Shown: positions 1 through 5,758 of the stretch, in pieces
Layout of the letters: every line of letters begins with the position of its first letter
How positions within the stretch are numbered: position 1 is the first letter of the stretch
DNA from: a virus
IMG/VR virus record: IMGVR_UViG_3300042691_018419
Span: 1-23,555 of that record
DNA: 23,555 bases
Strand: one strand, 5' to 3'
The notes under the pieces: generated by a model
What the model saw: the letters and a program-made list of their open reading frames with translations, nothing else
What the model was told of the DNA's origin: nothing
The model's database searches: none
Position numbers and translations under genes: made by a program

Positions 1-10
1 AAGAAGTCAT
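1..10 (-). CDS. start of a gene running off the window (partial)
   Basis: An ATG on the minus strand (complement of 8-10) sits just after an AGGAGG ribosome-binding sequence and downstream of a convincing promoter (31-64). Only three codons (Met-Thr-Ser) are visible, so the product cannot be named. The gap between AGGAGG and the ATG is only two bases, shorter than usual, so the real start could lie slightly further left. In cyanophages the gene next to psbA is often psbD or hli, but nothing here shows which. Confidence 0.35.
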
Positions 11-30
11 AACCTCCTATGTATTTCTCA

Positions 31-64
31 TATTTATCTTAACATTACTTCACAAAGAGGTCAA
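31..64 (-). promoter_or_regulatory. composite early/late promoter for the gene leaving the window
   Basis: On the minus strand TTGACC (59-64) is followed after 17 bp by TAAGAT (36-41), a reasonable sigma70-type promoter. The -10 box runs directly into GATAAATA (31-38), which fits the T4-type late motif NATAAATA, with a three-base overlap. The same arrangement occurs before psbA and at 2191-2225. It lies about 20 bp upstream of the partial gene at the left edge. The assignment is from sequence pattern only. Confidence 0.55.
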
Positions 65-81
65 TGAGTATTAGTACTCAT
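64..81 (-). other. perfect stem-loop at the end of the 40-residue gene
   Basis: ATGAGTA and TACTCAT form a perfect 7-bp stem around a 4-base loop. It overlaps the stop codon of the small membrane gene (78-200) and touches the -35 box of the next promoter. There is no T-run after it, so it is not a typical intrinsic terminator; it could protect the 3' end of the transcript. Confidence 0.45.
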
Positions 82-200
82 CCCCAATAAATTACTGAAA
101 GAGTGAAGACGACAAACACAATAACTGTAAAACCCATCATACCTACTCCTGCCCAGATAACCCAGTCTTCCATAGGTTCGTGTTGATTATTATGAGACAT
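78..200 (-). CDS. 40-residue single-span membrane protein
   Basis: This short reading frame (ATG at 198-200, TGA at 78-80) encodes a 40-residue protein. A polar, acidic N-terminus of about 12 residues with three histidines/asparagines is followed by one hydrophobic segment (about residues 13-38) ending in Tyr-Trp-Gly. It overlaps the last 11 bases of the endonuclease gene in another frame, which suggests translational coupling. No good ribosome-binding site is visible. The function is unknown. Its place in the psbA unit and its size recall small photosystem or cytochrome b6f subunits, but I cannot match it to a named one. The composition and overlap make it more likely real than chance. Confidence 0.55.
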   Translation of the reverse strand: MSHNNQHEPMEDWVIWAGVGMMGFTVIVFVVFTLSVIYWG

Positions 201-705
201 TGGTTTCGTGTTTTTCCAAATATGAGTGAAGGTCCTTCAAATGTTCCGTTGCTTGTTTCCAGTCACCATCAAACCTTTCATTCAGGAGGTCATACATTTT
301 AGTAGCACTATCACTAGTCATTCCGTTTTGGGACATATGAGTCACAAAGTCTTGTTTGTTCATAATTAAAAATAGTAGAATTGTAATTTTTGTTTTTCTT
401 CTTTCACCCATATGAGGAAAGATAGATTTTAATAGAGAAGGAAGACGTATTTTGCCATTACATCCAACTCTGTAAAGTAACTTACGATTGCCCCTTTTGT
501 CTTGATAAGTTCTAACACTCTTGGATTGAAATAAAGATGCTACTCTATAAACAACATCCTTATCAGTCATTTGAAGGTGAACGTATGGGTCATAATAAAA
601 TTTTACGTCACCCGTAGATTTGAGTGTGTATTTTCTTTTATTATACCCAAAGTGTCCTTCACCTTCAAGTATTCCTGCCAACCAAGCAGCATCAATATCA
701 GACAT
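190..705 (-). CDS. free-standing LAGLIDADG homing endonuclease
   Basis: The 171-residue protein carries one LAGLIDADG-type motif near its N-terminus (AWLAGILEGEGHF, residues 7-19) with the acidic residues expected for metal-dependent DNA cleavage. Single-motif members of this family act as homodimers. It would cut a specific site, probably in or near psbA of competing phages that lack the element, and spread by repair-driven copying. It lies directly downstream of an uninterrupted psbA, so it is free-standing rather than intron-borne. The ATG abuts the T-run of the psbA terminator with no ribosome-binding site in between, so expression should be low or depend on read-through. Cyanophage psbA genes are known to associate with homing endonucleases; target and activity are inferred. 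Confidence 0.8.
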   Translation of the reverse strand: MSDIDAAWLAGILEGEGHFGYNKRKYTLKSTGDVKFYYDPYVHLQMTDKDVVYRVASLFQSKSVRTYQDKRGNRKLLYRVGCNGKIRLPSLLKSIFPHMGERRKTKITILLFLIMNKQDFVTHMSQNGMTSDSATKMYDLLNERFDGDWKQATEHLKDLHSYLEKHETNVS

Positions 706-732
706 AAAAAAGAGGGGTGTTTATTCCCCTCT
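706..732 (-). terminator. intrinsic terminator of psbA
   Basis: On the minus strand AGAGGGG (726-732) pairs perfectly with CCCCTCT (711-717) around an 8-base loop and runs into six T residues (706-711). It lies 26 bp past the psbA stop codon. The T-run is followed at once by the ATG of the endonuclease gene. Confidence 0.9.
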
Positions 733-758
733 CATTATACTAGGTTTTTCCTAATAAA

Positions 759-1838
759 TCAACCGATGGTTGGAGCAGTCAGAGCAACAGGAGTGTTCTG
801 TGCAGCAGCGAGGTCCAACGGAAAATTGTGGGCGTTACGTTCATGCATAACTTCCATTCCGAGTCCTGCACGATTGAGTACATCAGCCCAGGTATTAAGT
901 ACACGACCTTGTGAGTCAATGATGCTCTGGTTAAAGTTGAAGCCATTCAAATTGAAGGCCATAGTGCTCACACCAAGAGCAGTGAACCAGATGCCTACAA
1001 CAGGCCAGCTAGCAAGGAAGAAGTGCAGCGAACGGGAGTTATTAAAGGAAGCGTATTGGAAAATAAGGCGTCCAAAATAACCGTGAGCAGCAACGATGTT
1101 ATAGGTCTCTTCTTCTTGACCGAACTTGTAACCATAGTTCTGTGACTCTTGCTCAGTGGTTTCACGAACCAGTGAGGAAGTAACCAGAGAACCGTGCATA
1201 GCACTGAACAGAGAACCACCGAAGACACCAGCAACACCAAGCATGTGGAAGGGGTGCATCAGGATGTTGTGCTCTGCCTGGAACACAAGCATGTAGTTGA
1301 AAGTACCAGAGATACCCAGAGGCATTGCATCAGAGAAAGAACCTTGACCGAAAGGATAGACCAGGAACACTGCGCTAGCAGCAGCAACAGGTGCCGAGTA
1401 GGCAACACAAATCCAAGGACGCATACCAAGACGGTAAGAAAGTTCCCACTCACGACCCATATAAGCATAGATGCCGATGAGGAAGTGGAATACAACAAGT
1501 TGGAAAGGACCACCGTTGTAAAGCCACTCATCCAGGGAAGCAGCTTCCCAGATGGGATAAAAGTGCAGTCCAATAGCGTTGGACGAAGGGATAACAGCAC
1601 CAGAGATGATGTTGTTTCCGTACATCAGAGAACCAGCAACGGGTTCACGGATGCCATCGATGTCCACAGGAGGAGCAGCGATGAACGCAACAATGAAACA
1701 GATGGTAGCAGCGAGAAGGGTTGGAATCATTAGAGTTCCGAACCAACCAACATACAAACGATTGTCGGTTGAAGTGACCCACTGACAGAACTGTTCCCAA
1801 GTATTTGATTGTCGTTGTTGTGCAATTGAAGCAGTCAT
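759..1838 (-). CDS. psbA: photosystem II reaction-centre protein D1
   Basis: This is a full-length D1 protein of 359 residues, the core subunit of photosystem II that carries the manganese cluster ligands and the QB quinone site in the thylakoid membrane. Functional residues are at their usual positions: Tyr161, Asp170, His190, His198, His215, His252, Ser264, His272, His332, Glu333, His337, Asp342 and Ala344, after which CtpA trims the C-terminus. Residue 130 is Glu, as in the high-light D1 form of cyanobacteria. There is no intron or frameshift. Phage D1 replaces the short-lived host protein so that photosynthesis continues during infection. It is transcribed alone from a composite promoter (2002-2035) and ends at a strong terminator. 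Confidence 0.98.
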   Translation of the reverse strand: MTASIAQQRQSNTWEQFCQWVTSTDNRLYVGWFGTLMIPTLLAATICFIVAFIAAPPVDIDGIREPVAGSLMYGNNIISGAVIPSSNAIGLHFYPIWEAASLDEWLYNGGPFQLVVFHFLIGIYAYMGREWELSYRLGMRPWICVAYSAPVAAASAVFLVYPFGQGSFSDAMPLGISGTFNYMLVFQAEHNILMHPFHMLGVAGVFGGSLFSAMHGSLVTSSLVRETTEQESQNYGYKFGQEEETYNIVAAHGYFGRLIFQYASFNNSRSLHFFLASWPVVGIWFTALGVSTMAFNLNGFNFNQSIIDSQGRVLNTWADVLNRAGLGMEVMHERNAHNFPLDLAAAQNTPVALTAPTIG

Positions 1839-1889
1839 TGTTTTTAAAAGAGTAGTAAGACCATCAGGGAAATGGTGGAGTTACTATTC

Positions 1890-1910
1890 CCCAGTCACCC
1901 TCAGACTGGG
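1890..1910 (-). promoter_or_regulatory. stem-loop in the psbA leader
   Basis: CCCAGTC (1890-1896) and GACTGGG (1904-1910) form a perfect 7-bp stem with a 7-base loop in the long untranslated leader of psbA, about 50 bases before the start codon. It could affect mRNA stability or translation. There is no T-run, so it is not a terminator. Confidence 0.5.
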
Positions 1911-1928
1911 TATGAGAGACGTTCTTAT

Positions 1929-1956
1929 ACACCCATAGGTCTCGGTTAACGGGTGT
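1929..1956 (-). promoter_or_regulatory. second possible stem-loop in the psbA leader
   Basis: ACACCC (1929-1934) can pair with GGGTGT (1951-1956) around a 16-base loop that contains the palindrome GTTAAC. With the hairpin at 1890-1910 it makes the roughly 160-base leader of psbA unusually structured for a phage gene. Nothing in the leader resembles a strong Shine-Dalgarno site. Confidence 0.35.
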
Positions 1957-2001
1957 TTAACAATGTAACGAATTATGAGAGATCCGTAACATTTGTTTAC
2001 C

Positions 2002-2035
2002 TATTTATCATACTACGGTTTGCCGTCCGTGTCAA
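2002..2035 (-). promoter_or_regulatory. composite early/late psbA promoter
   Basis: TTGACA (2030-2035), a 17-bp spacer and TATGAT (2007-2012) make a near-consensus sigma70-type promoter on the minus strand. Its -10 box overlaps GATAAATA (2002-2009), which matches the T4-type late motif NATAAATA. Transcription would start near 1995-2000 and give a leader of about 160 bases. The -35 box overlaps the stop codon of the 42-residue gene. The spacer also contains a small palindrome, ACGG-CAAA-CCGT. Confidence 0.7.
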
Positions 2036-2160
2036 GCCTTTTCGGGAAAATTTTTCCAAGTGACCCCAGTATTTTTAAGTTCTTCGTCAAGGTTCTTTAT
2101 CTTTTTATCCAAATCTTTTGATGGTTTAGAATACTTGATAGCTTTTTTAAAAATTCCCAT
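2032..2160 (-). CDS. 42-residue charged protein, unknown function
   Basis: ATG at 2158-2160 and TGA at 2032-2034 give a lysine-rich 42-residue protein starting Met-Gly-Ile-Phe-Lys-Lys. A likely helical middle (about residues 14-30) is rich in Lys, Asp, Glu and Leu and could form a short coiled coil. It follows a good promoter (2191-2225) at about 35 bp. Small basic proteins of this kind are common in cyanophages, and the start resembles conserved hypothetical proteins, but I do not recognise a function. No Shine-Dalgarno site is clear. Confidence 0.6.
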   Translation of the reverse strand: MGIFKKAIKYSKPSKDLDKKIKNLDEELKNTGVTWKNFPEKA

Positions 2161-2190
2161 TAAGTATTAACGTCTTTTTACCTTATCAAG

Positions 2191-2225
2191 TATTTATTAT
2201 ACCCTATATTCATCAATCTTGTCTA
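2191..2225 (-). promoter_or_regulatory. composite early/late promoter for the 42-residue gene
   Basis: TAGACA (2220-2225), an 18-bp spacer and a perfect TATAAT (2196-2201) lie on the minus strand. TATAAT merges with AATAAATA (2191-2198), a late-motif match, with the same three-base overlap seen in the psbA promoter. The element covers the end of the 54-residue gene. Confidence 0.6.
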
Positions 2226-2361
2226 AAACTTTATTGAGATATTGATGTGCTAACCACTTTGGATCATATCCGGATTTGTTCATCCACTCTTTATCCAGGT
2301 CATTTTTTATTTTAAGAACTTCACATTTTATTATATCCTTTGTCAACTGTCCTCTTGGCAT
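2197..2361 (-). CDS. 54-residue conserved-looking phage protein
   Basis: ATG at 2359-2361 and TAA at 2197-2199 encode 54 residues beginning Met-Pro-Arg-Gly-Gln-Leu-Thr-Lys and ending in a predicted amphipathic helix with Leu-Asn-Lys-Val-Leu. I recall similar short proteins in many cyanophages, with no known role. The start codon lies only a few bases past the T-run of the peroxiredoxin terminator, so translation may depend on read-through or on a weak TATTAT -10 box that overlaps the ATG. The protein is soluble, with no membrane segment. Confidence 0.65.
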   Translation of the reverse strand: MPRGQLTKDIIKCEVLKIKNDLDKEWMNKSGYDPKWLAHQYLNKVLDKIDEYRV

Positions 2362-2367
2362 AATACT

Positions 2368-2400
2368 AAAAAACTCTGCTCAATATTTAGAGCAGAGTTT
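2368..2400 (-). terminator. intrinsic terminator of the hli-petF-peroxiredoxin operon
   Basis: On the minus strand AAACTCTGCTC (2390-2400) pairs with GAGCAGAGTTT (2371-2381), a perfect 11-bp stem with an 8-base loop, and leads into six T residues (2368-2373). It begins 19 bp after the peroxiredoxin stop codon. Confidence 0.9.
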
Positions 2401-2419
2401 CAAGTTATCTCTTATTATT

Positions 2420-2947
2420 TCAGACTTGTGCGGTTTCCCTCACAGTTGACTTCACGTAATCGAGAACCATTTCTGGAGTAGTCGCTTCGTAAGGGTCGGT
2501 GTCGGCATTGTCCCGTTGCCCCTCCTCAACGAATAGTTTCTCGATGATTCCGTTATCCACGACCGCAGCATAACGCCAAGAGCGACTGCCGAAACCAAGG
2601 TTAGACTTAGTGACGAGCATACCCATAGAACGTGTGAAATATGCATTACCGTCTGGAATGAGTTTTACTTTCTCAATGTTCTGGTCTTGCGCCCAAGCAT
2701 TCATCACAAACCCATCATTAACAGAGATGCAGTAAATAGCATCGATGCCACTACCAATAAAGTCGTCGTATTTCTCTTCGAATCCAGGTAACTGATAGGC
2801 ACTGCAAGTAGGAGTGAAAGCACCAGGCAGGCTAAAAATGACCACACGCTTTCCATTGAATAGATCAGCAGTTGTTCTATTTACAAACTCACCAGACTCA
2901 CGAAACACAAACTCGACCTGAGGAACTTGATATTGTTCTTTACGCAT
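2420..2947 (-). CDS. type II (PrxV-like) peroxiredoxin
   Basis: The 175-residue protein reduces hydrogen peroxide and alkyl hydroperoxides with a reactive cysteine. The active site is PGAFTPTCS, with Cys48 in the Pro-x3-Thr-x2-Cys pattern and a supporting Arg at 125. A second cysteine at 73 has the 25-residue spacing of the resolving cysteine of plant type II peroxiredoxins. The start is set by GGAGG six bases before the ATG at 2945-2947; the frame is open further upstream, but that part overlaps the hli gene. As the last gene of the operon it probably protects the host photosynthetic machinery from peroxide made while light reactions continue. The enzyme class is clear; the electron donor is unknown. 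Confidence 0.92.
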   Translation of the reverse strand: MRKEQYQVPQVEFVFRESGEFVNRTTADLFNGKRVVIFSLPGAFTPTCSAYQLPGFEEKYDDFIGSGIDAIYCISVNDGFVMNAWAQDQNIEKVKLIPDGNAYFTRSMGMLVTKSNLGFGSRSWRYAAVVDNGIIEKLFVEEGQRDNADTDPYEATTPEMVLDYVKSTVRETAQV

Positions 2948-2958
2948 TTTAACCTCCA

Positions 2959-3078
2959 TCAGAACACGCCGGGAATGATTTGCCCAGTAGCGAGATAGGA
3001 ACCCATAGCTGCTACGATTCCGATCATCGCTGCCCATCCATTAATACGTTCTGCCTTTTCAGTAAAAATTTTGTTCAT
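2959..3078 (-). CDS. hli: high-light-inducible protein (39 residues)
   Basis: ATG at 3076-3078 follows GGAG at good distance; TGA is at 2959-2961. The 39-residue protein is almost entirely the Hlip core: Glu-Arg-Ile-Asn-Gly-Trp-Ala-Ala-Met, one membrane helix, then Thr-Gly-Gln-Ile-Ile-Pro-Gly near the end. Hlips are single-helix relatives of plant light-harvesting proteins. They bind chlorophyll and carotenoid in thylakoids and help dissipate excess light around photosystem II. It lies 11 bp upstream of the peroxiredoxin start and downstream of a 62-residue membrane protein gene. This is one of the shortest forms, typical of phages. Confidence 0.93.
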   Translation of the reverse strand: MNKIFTEKAERINGWAAMIGIVAAMGSYLATGQIIPGVF

Positions 3079-3089
3079 TGTTTTTCTCC

Positions 3090-3278
3090 TTATTTTACTT
3101 TGGAATAGATAGATGTCTCACCATAATCACGGTGAATTTTATACCCAACAACTGCACCCTTCGTATTCATCAAAGCAGGCATAAAAGCAATTGTAAAAAA
3201 TACTGCTGGTGCTCCAATAAAGAGAGCAGCAACAATCACATAATAAGTCAGCAGTTCAATTAGAGAGTGTTCCATCAT
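3090..3278 (-). CDS. 62-residue membrane protein, unknown function
   Basis: The first 35 residues are mostly hydrophobic and predict one or two membrane segments (about residues 7-35, with a Gly-Ala-Pro break near 22-24). A polar tail with Lys, Arg, His and Tyr follows. There are two adjacent ATG codons (3278 and 3275); either could be the start. The beginning overlaps the end of the 92-residue gene by 23 bases, suggesting coupling. It sits between petF and hli in a thylakoid-oriented operon, so a role at the photosynthetic membrane is plausible. I cannot assign it to a known subunit. Confidence 0.7.
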   Translation of the reverse strand: MMEHSLIELLTYYVIVAALFIGAPAVFFTIAFMPALMNTKGAVVGYKIHRDYGETSIYSKVK

Positions 3279-3534
3279 AGGGGTGTTGTTGTTTTAGTTC
3301 AGGATTTGGTTGCGAAGGAACAACAGGGTTCCTTGACTTGTTTTTAATTACGATGAAAGCATCGTTTTGATAAGACACGGTTCCAAATGGTTTTGCCCAT
3401 TTTGGATTTGCATTTGGACTGGTAGCAGTTCCTGTTACTGCTACTCCACCAATTTCAACAGAGATGTCGTCATCTGCATCCCATTCAAGTTTTTCAAGGG
3501 CAATAGCAAATTGCCCCAACATTCCAGCGGTCAC
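3256..3534 (-). CDS. 92-residue soluble protein, unknown function
   Basis: This gene starts at GTG (3532-3534) in a four-base GTGA overlap with the petF stop codon; an ATG four codons later is an alternative start. The N-terminal 20 residues may form a helix, followed by an acidic strand-rich region ([10 protein letters not shown]) and a proline-rich tail. There are no cysteines, membrane spans or recognisable motifs. Its position directly after ferredoxin suggests co-expression with it. I do not recognise the family. Confidence 0.7.
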   Translation of the reverse strand: MTAGMLGQFAIALEKLEWDADDDISVEIGGVAVTGTATSPNANPKWAKPFGTVSYQNDAFIVIKNKSRNPVVPSQPNPELKQQHPYDGTLSN

Positions 3535-3824
3535 AGATTCTCTTCCTGCTCAGTGAGGATTACACAATCACTGGTGGGATATGCTACACAGGTAAGCACC
3601 CAACCATCGGCAATCTGATCGTCATCCAGGAAAGACTGCTCCTCATTATCCACAGTACCACTAATCAGTTTACCAGCACAAGCAGAGCAAGCACCTGCCT
3701 TACAGGATGAAGGGAGGTCAACACCTGCCTCTTCTGCTGCTTCAAGAATGTATTGATCATCAGGACACTGGATAGTAGTCTCAGTGCCATCGGGGGTTTG
3801 GAGCGTAACGTTATAGACGGTCAT
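3531..3824 (-). CDS. petF: plant-type [2Fe-2S] ferredoxin
   Basis: The 97-residue protein has the four cluster ligands of plant-type ferredoxin at Cys41, Cys46, Cys49 and Cys79 in the pattern CxxxxCxxC...C. Length and acidic composition match photosynthetic ferredoxins. It accepts electrons from photosystem I and can pass them to ferredoxin-NADP reductase, bilin reductases, nitrogen enzymes or thioredoxin reductase. In cyanophages it probably redirects electrons toward reactions useful for phage replication. The ATG overlaps the stop of the 28-residue gene (TAATG), and its own stop overlaps the start of the next gene, so translation of the three is likely coupled. Confidence 0.96.
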   Translation of the reverse strand: MTVYNVTLQTPDGTETTIQCPDDQYILEAAEEAGVDLPSSCKAGACSACAGKLISGTVDNEEQSFLDDDQIADGWVLTCVAYPTSDCVILTEQEENL

Positions 3825-3910
3825 TAGTAAGTCTCACAAAGTTTTTCTACGGATGCTGCCAACAAAACGAAGAAGGCAACGGATGTCATTGTAAAGAAGA
3901 TTGAAGTCAT
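3824..3910 (-). CDS. 28-residue single-span membrane peptide upstream of petF
   Basis: ATG at 3908-3910 and TAA at 3824-3826 encode 28 residues: a short start, a hydrophobic stretch (about residues 10-20, Val-Ala-Phe-Phe-Val-Leu-Leu-Ala-Ala) and a polar tail Glu-Lys-Leu-Cys-Glu-Thr-Tyr. The stop overlaps the petF start codon by one base, and AAGGG lies before its ATG. It exactly fills the gap between hli and petF. Its size is that of the smallest photosystem subunits, but no specific match is recognised. It could be a leader peptide that couples translation into petF instead. Confidence 0.5.
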   Translation of the reverse strand: MTSIFFTMTSVAFFVLLAASVEKLCETY

Positions 3911-3919
3911 TGTCAACCC

Positions 3920-4114
3920 TTAGAAGATCCCGAAGAAGAAGTTGCCAGTGAGAGCATAAGAAATGACCCCAGCAACAATGCCGACCATAGCCCAGCGTCC
4001 ATTTGTGCGCTCCTTAATTTCGTTGGGAGTCATCATCCCATAGTTCTCATAGTACATAACGGGTTCTTTGGCAAACATATTTTGTTGCCCGTACTCATTA
4101 GTTGTTACAGTCAT
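3920..4114 (-). CDS. hli: high-light-inducible protein (64 residues)
   Basis: This 64-residue protein ends in the Hlip helix: Glu-Arg-Thr-Asn-Gly-Arg-Trp-Ala-Met-Val-Gly, then a hydrophobic run and Leu-Thr-Gly-Asn-Phe-Phe-Phe-Gly. About 35 polar residues precede it. The Thr-Gly-Gln usual after the helix is Thr-Gly-Asn here. The ATG at 4112-4114 is chosen because it lies about 20 bp after the predicted transcription start of a consensus promoter; the frame extends upstream, but that would include the promoter. It is the first gene of the photosynthesis/redox operon and should bind pigments and protect photosystem II in the thylakoid membrane. Confidence 0.92.
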   Translation of the reverse strand: MTVTTNEYGQQNMFAKEPVMYYENYGMMTPNEIKERTNGRWAMVGIVAGVISYALTGNFFFGIF

Positions 4115-4141
4115 TGTAAATTCGTTAAGAATTGTTACACA

Positions 4142-4170
4142 ATTATATAGCAAAAATAAAGGGGTGTCAA
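4142..4170 (-). promoter_or_regulatory. consensus sigma70-type promoter of the hli-petF operon
   Basis: TTGACA (4165-4170), exactly 17 bp, then TATAAT (4142-4147) on the minus strand: a perfect consensus. The -35 box lies in the loop and stem of the terminator that ends the glycan operon, so one short stretch ends one transcript and starts the next. Strong early transcription by host RNA polymerase is expected. Confidence 0.88.
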
Positions 4171-4180
4171 GCACCCCTTT
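4151..4180 (-). terminator. intrinsic terminator of the glycan operon
   Basis: AAAGGGGTG (4172-4180 read on the minus strand) and CACCCCTTT (4158-4166) form a 9-bp stem with a 5-base loop, followed by TATTTTT. It lies about 35 bp after the last glycosyltransferase gene and shares bases with the hli promoter. Confidence 0.85.
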
Positions 4181-4214
4181 GTTCGGATATCATAACATTT
4201 TTAAGTATAAATGC

Positions 4215-5012
4215 TTACTGTTTATCCTCAACTCCAGGAGGAAGTCTACCAAGATAAGGATTATAGTCAAAAAATTGATTCCAGTCTGAAATATTTGCAG
4301 ACTCATTTCTCCAAAACTGCCACAGACCATCATGACTGCTACGATGAAATACATCTACGTGAATGTCATGAATATCAGATCCCAAATCAATCTTATACAA
4401 GAACAGTGGGATAGCAAAAGTATTTCCAGAGTTATAGATCAAATCATCTGCCACAGCACGAGGTTTGACTCCTTGATCGAGTTTATACTTATCACCACGA
4501 CAATGAAGACGAATTAACTTTTCAGCGTGGTGCCTAGTAATCATATAACAGGCAGTTGAAAAATCATTTACAAATCTTTTATGCATCTGAACATGAACAG
4601 ATGCAGGATTAATGATTGCCAATTGGATTACATCATAATCATAAGGGATTTTTGCATAGAAATCTTTCCAAGAAAATCCCCAATGTGCAACTGTACTAAT
4701 ATCACAATCATCTTCCATCATTAATGCACAAGGAGCATCAGAGGTTTCCAACCAATGCTTCATTGCTTTTAGATGTGAAGTTACACATCCAACTTCACCA
4801 GATGACATCATATCTGGGTAACGTCCTTTCAGAATGTCACCAAGATCTTTGTCATCTCTACCATCATAAGCAGAAATTCGTTCATAGTTTTCAATTTCCC
4901 AATACTTAAATTGGTCTTCCATAAACTTTGCCCTATCTGGTTTTTCATCCAGATTGATGTAGTAAATTGGTGGAAGATTTTTAAGTTTATATGCTGATTT
5001 GTTTTTGTCCAT
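4215..5012 (-). CDS. GT25-family glycosyltransferase
   Basis: The 265-residue protein shows the hallmarks of family GT25 (LPS galactosyl/glucosyltransferase-like): Tyr-Tyr-Ile-Asn-Leu-Asp-Glu-Lys-Pro-Asp-Arg near residues 17-27, Gly-Glu-Val-Gly-Cys-x-x-Ser-His at 72-80, and an acidic Glu-Asp-Asp at 100-102 that would bind the metal and nucleotide sugar. GT25 enzymes usually transfer galactose or glucose onto LPS cores. It is the last gene of the glycan operon; its ATG overlaps the stop of the preceding gene (TAATG), and a terminator follows. The sugar and acceptor are not predictable. Confidence 0.85.
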   Translation of the reverse strand: MDKNKSAYKLKNLPPIYYINLDEKPDRAKFMEDQFKYWEIENYERISAYDGRDDKDLGDILKGRYPDMMSSGEVGCVTSHLKAMKHWLETSDAPCALMMEDDCDISTVAHWGFSWKDFYAKIPYDYDVIQLAIINPASVHVQMHKRFVNDFSTACYMITRHHAEKLIRLHCRGDKYKLDQGVKPRAVADDLIYNSGNTFAIPLFLYKIDLGSDIHDIHVDVFHRSSHDGLWQFWRNESANISDWNQFFDYNPYLGRLPPGVEDKQ

Positions 5013-5758
5013 TATTCAGAAAGAACGCTTTCTATAATTTGTTTAAATACTTTGGTTTTTCCAACAAGAGGATCATCTAATCCTCTCCAATTTGAATGCC
5101 AGTTAGTTGCTGCGCGATAGTGTAAAAACTTTCCATCCAAATGGAGTTCCATATTATACCCACCAGCATCTTTCTGTAAATCAATATCATTATAATGAGT
5201 TGGATACTGAACATCAGTTTCCTTCATTTTGATTCCAGTTTTTTTGAAATACCAGTAGGTCATACCACCAACATCTGTCATATGACCTTCAACAATACCA
5301 TCAGAAAAGTCAATATTCTTATCTTCAATCTTAGGCATATTAAAGAACATAATACCATTCCACATATAGGTAACGTGCCCTCTTACCTGCGGAAGACCAG
5401 CAATAATAGCATCTTCCATATACTCAACAATATTAAACTCATCAATAAGAAACATATCAGAGTCTAGGAAGAATACAACATCTTCATTATGATTCTTACG
5501 AATAATATTATTATAAGTCCACTGAACAGTATCTGCACATGCTTGTGCAGGATTCATAGCAGATGCCCTCGGAGGTTTTTTATAATACTTCAACCCATTT
5601 TCAAAACAAACAGACTGAAATTCAGATTCAGTAGATTCAATAATCGAATCATCTACAATATGAAACTGATATTCATTCTTCAAAAACTTTTTAAAAAGTC
5701 TTTGTTGAAGTTCAACAAAATCAGGTCGGTTAACAACAGAGGTAAAAATATGAATCAT
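5012..5758 (-). CDS. putative GT-A fold glycosyltransferase
   Basis: This 248-residue protein starts at the ATG overlapping the epimerase stop (ATGA, 5755-5758). It begins with a Rossmann-like strand (Ile-His-Ile-Phe-Thr-Ser-Val-Val) and carries Phe-Phe-Leu-Asp-Ser-Asp-Met-Phe with a DxD motif at 99-101, as expected for a metal-dependent sugar-nucleotide transferase. An acidic/histidine region around His186-Tyr-Asn-Asp may complete the site. No signal peptide or membrane span is present. The family is not certain. Its place between an epimerase and a GT25 enzyme supports a role in the same glycan. Confidence 0.65.
   Translation of the reverse strand: MIHIFTSVVNRPDFVELQQRLFKKFLKNEYQFHIVDDSIIESTESEFQSVCFENGLKYYKKPPRASAMNPAQACADTVQWTYNNIIRKNHNEDVVFFLDSDMFLIDEFNIVEYMEDAIIAGLPQVRGHVTYMWNGIMFFNMPKIEDKNIDFSDGIVEGHMTDVGGMTYWYFKKTGIKMKETDVQYPTHYNDIDLQKDAGGYNMELHLDGKFLHYRAATNWHSNWRGLDDPLVGKTKVFKQIIESVLSE

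Noticed and set aside
78-200. Cytochrome b6f subunit PetN for the 40-residue membrane protein
   Set aside because: The ending Phe-Thr-Leu-Ser-Val-Ile-Tyr-Trp-Gly resembles PetN only if a two-residue gap is allowed, and the N-terminus differs; too weak to name.
571-1733. Long plus-strand open frames opposite psbA and the endonuclease gene (571-1080, 1194-1733)
   Set aside because: They are antisense to strongly conserved genes, have no promoter or ribosome-binding support, and arise from codon use on the other strand.
759-1838. Group I intron in psbA, as in some cyanophages
   Set aside because: The coding sequence is continuous over all 359 codons, with every functional residue at its normal position.
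2948-3037. N-terminal extension of the peroxiredoxin
   Set aside because: It overlaps the hli gene in another frame, while the ATG at 2947 has a good GGAGG site and matches the family start.
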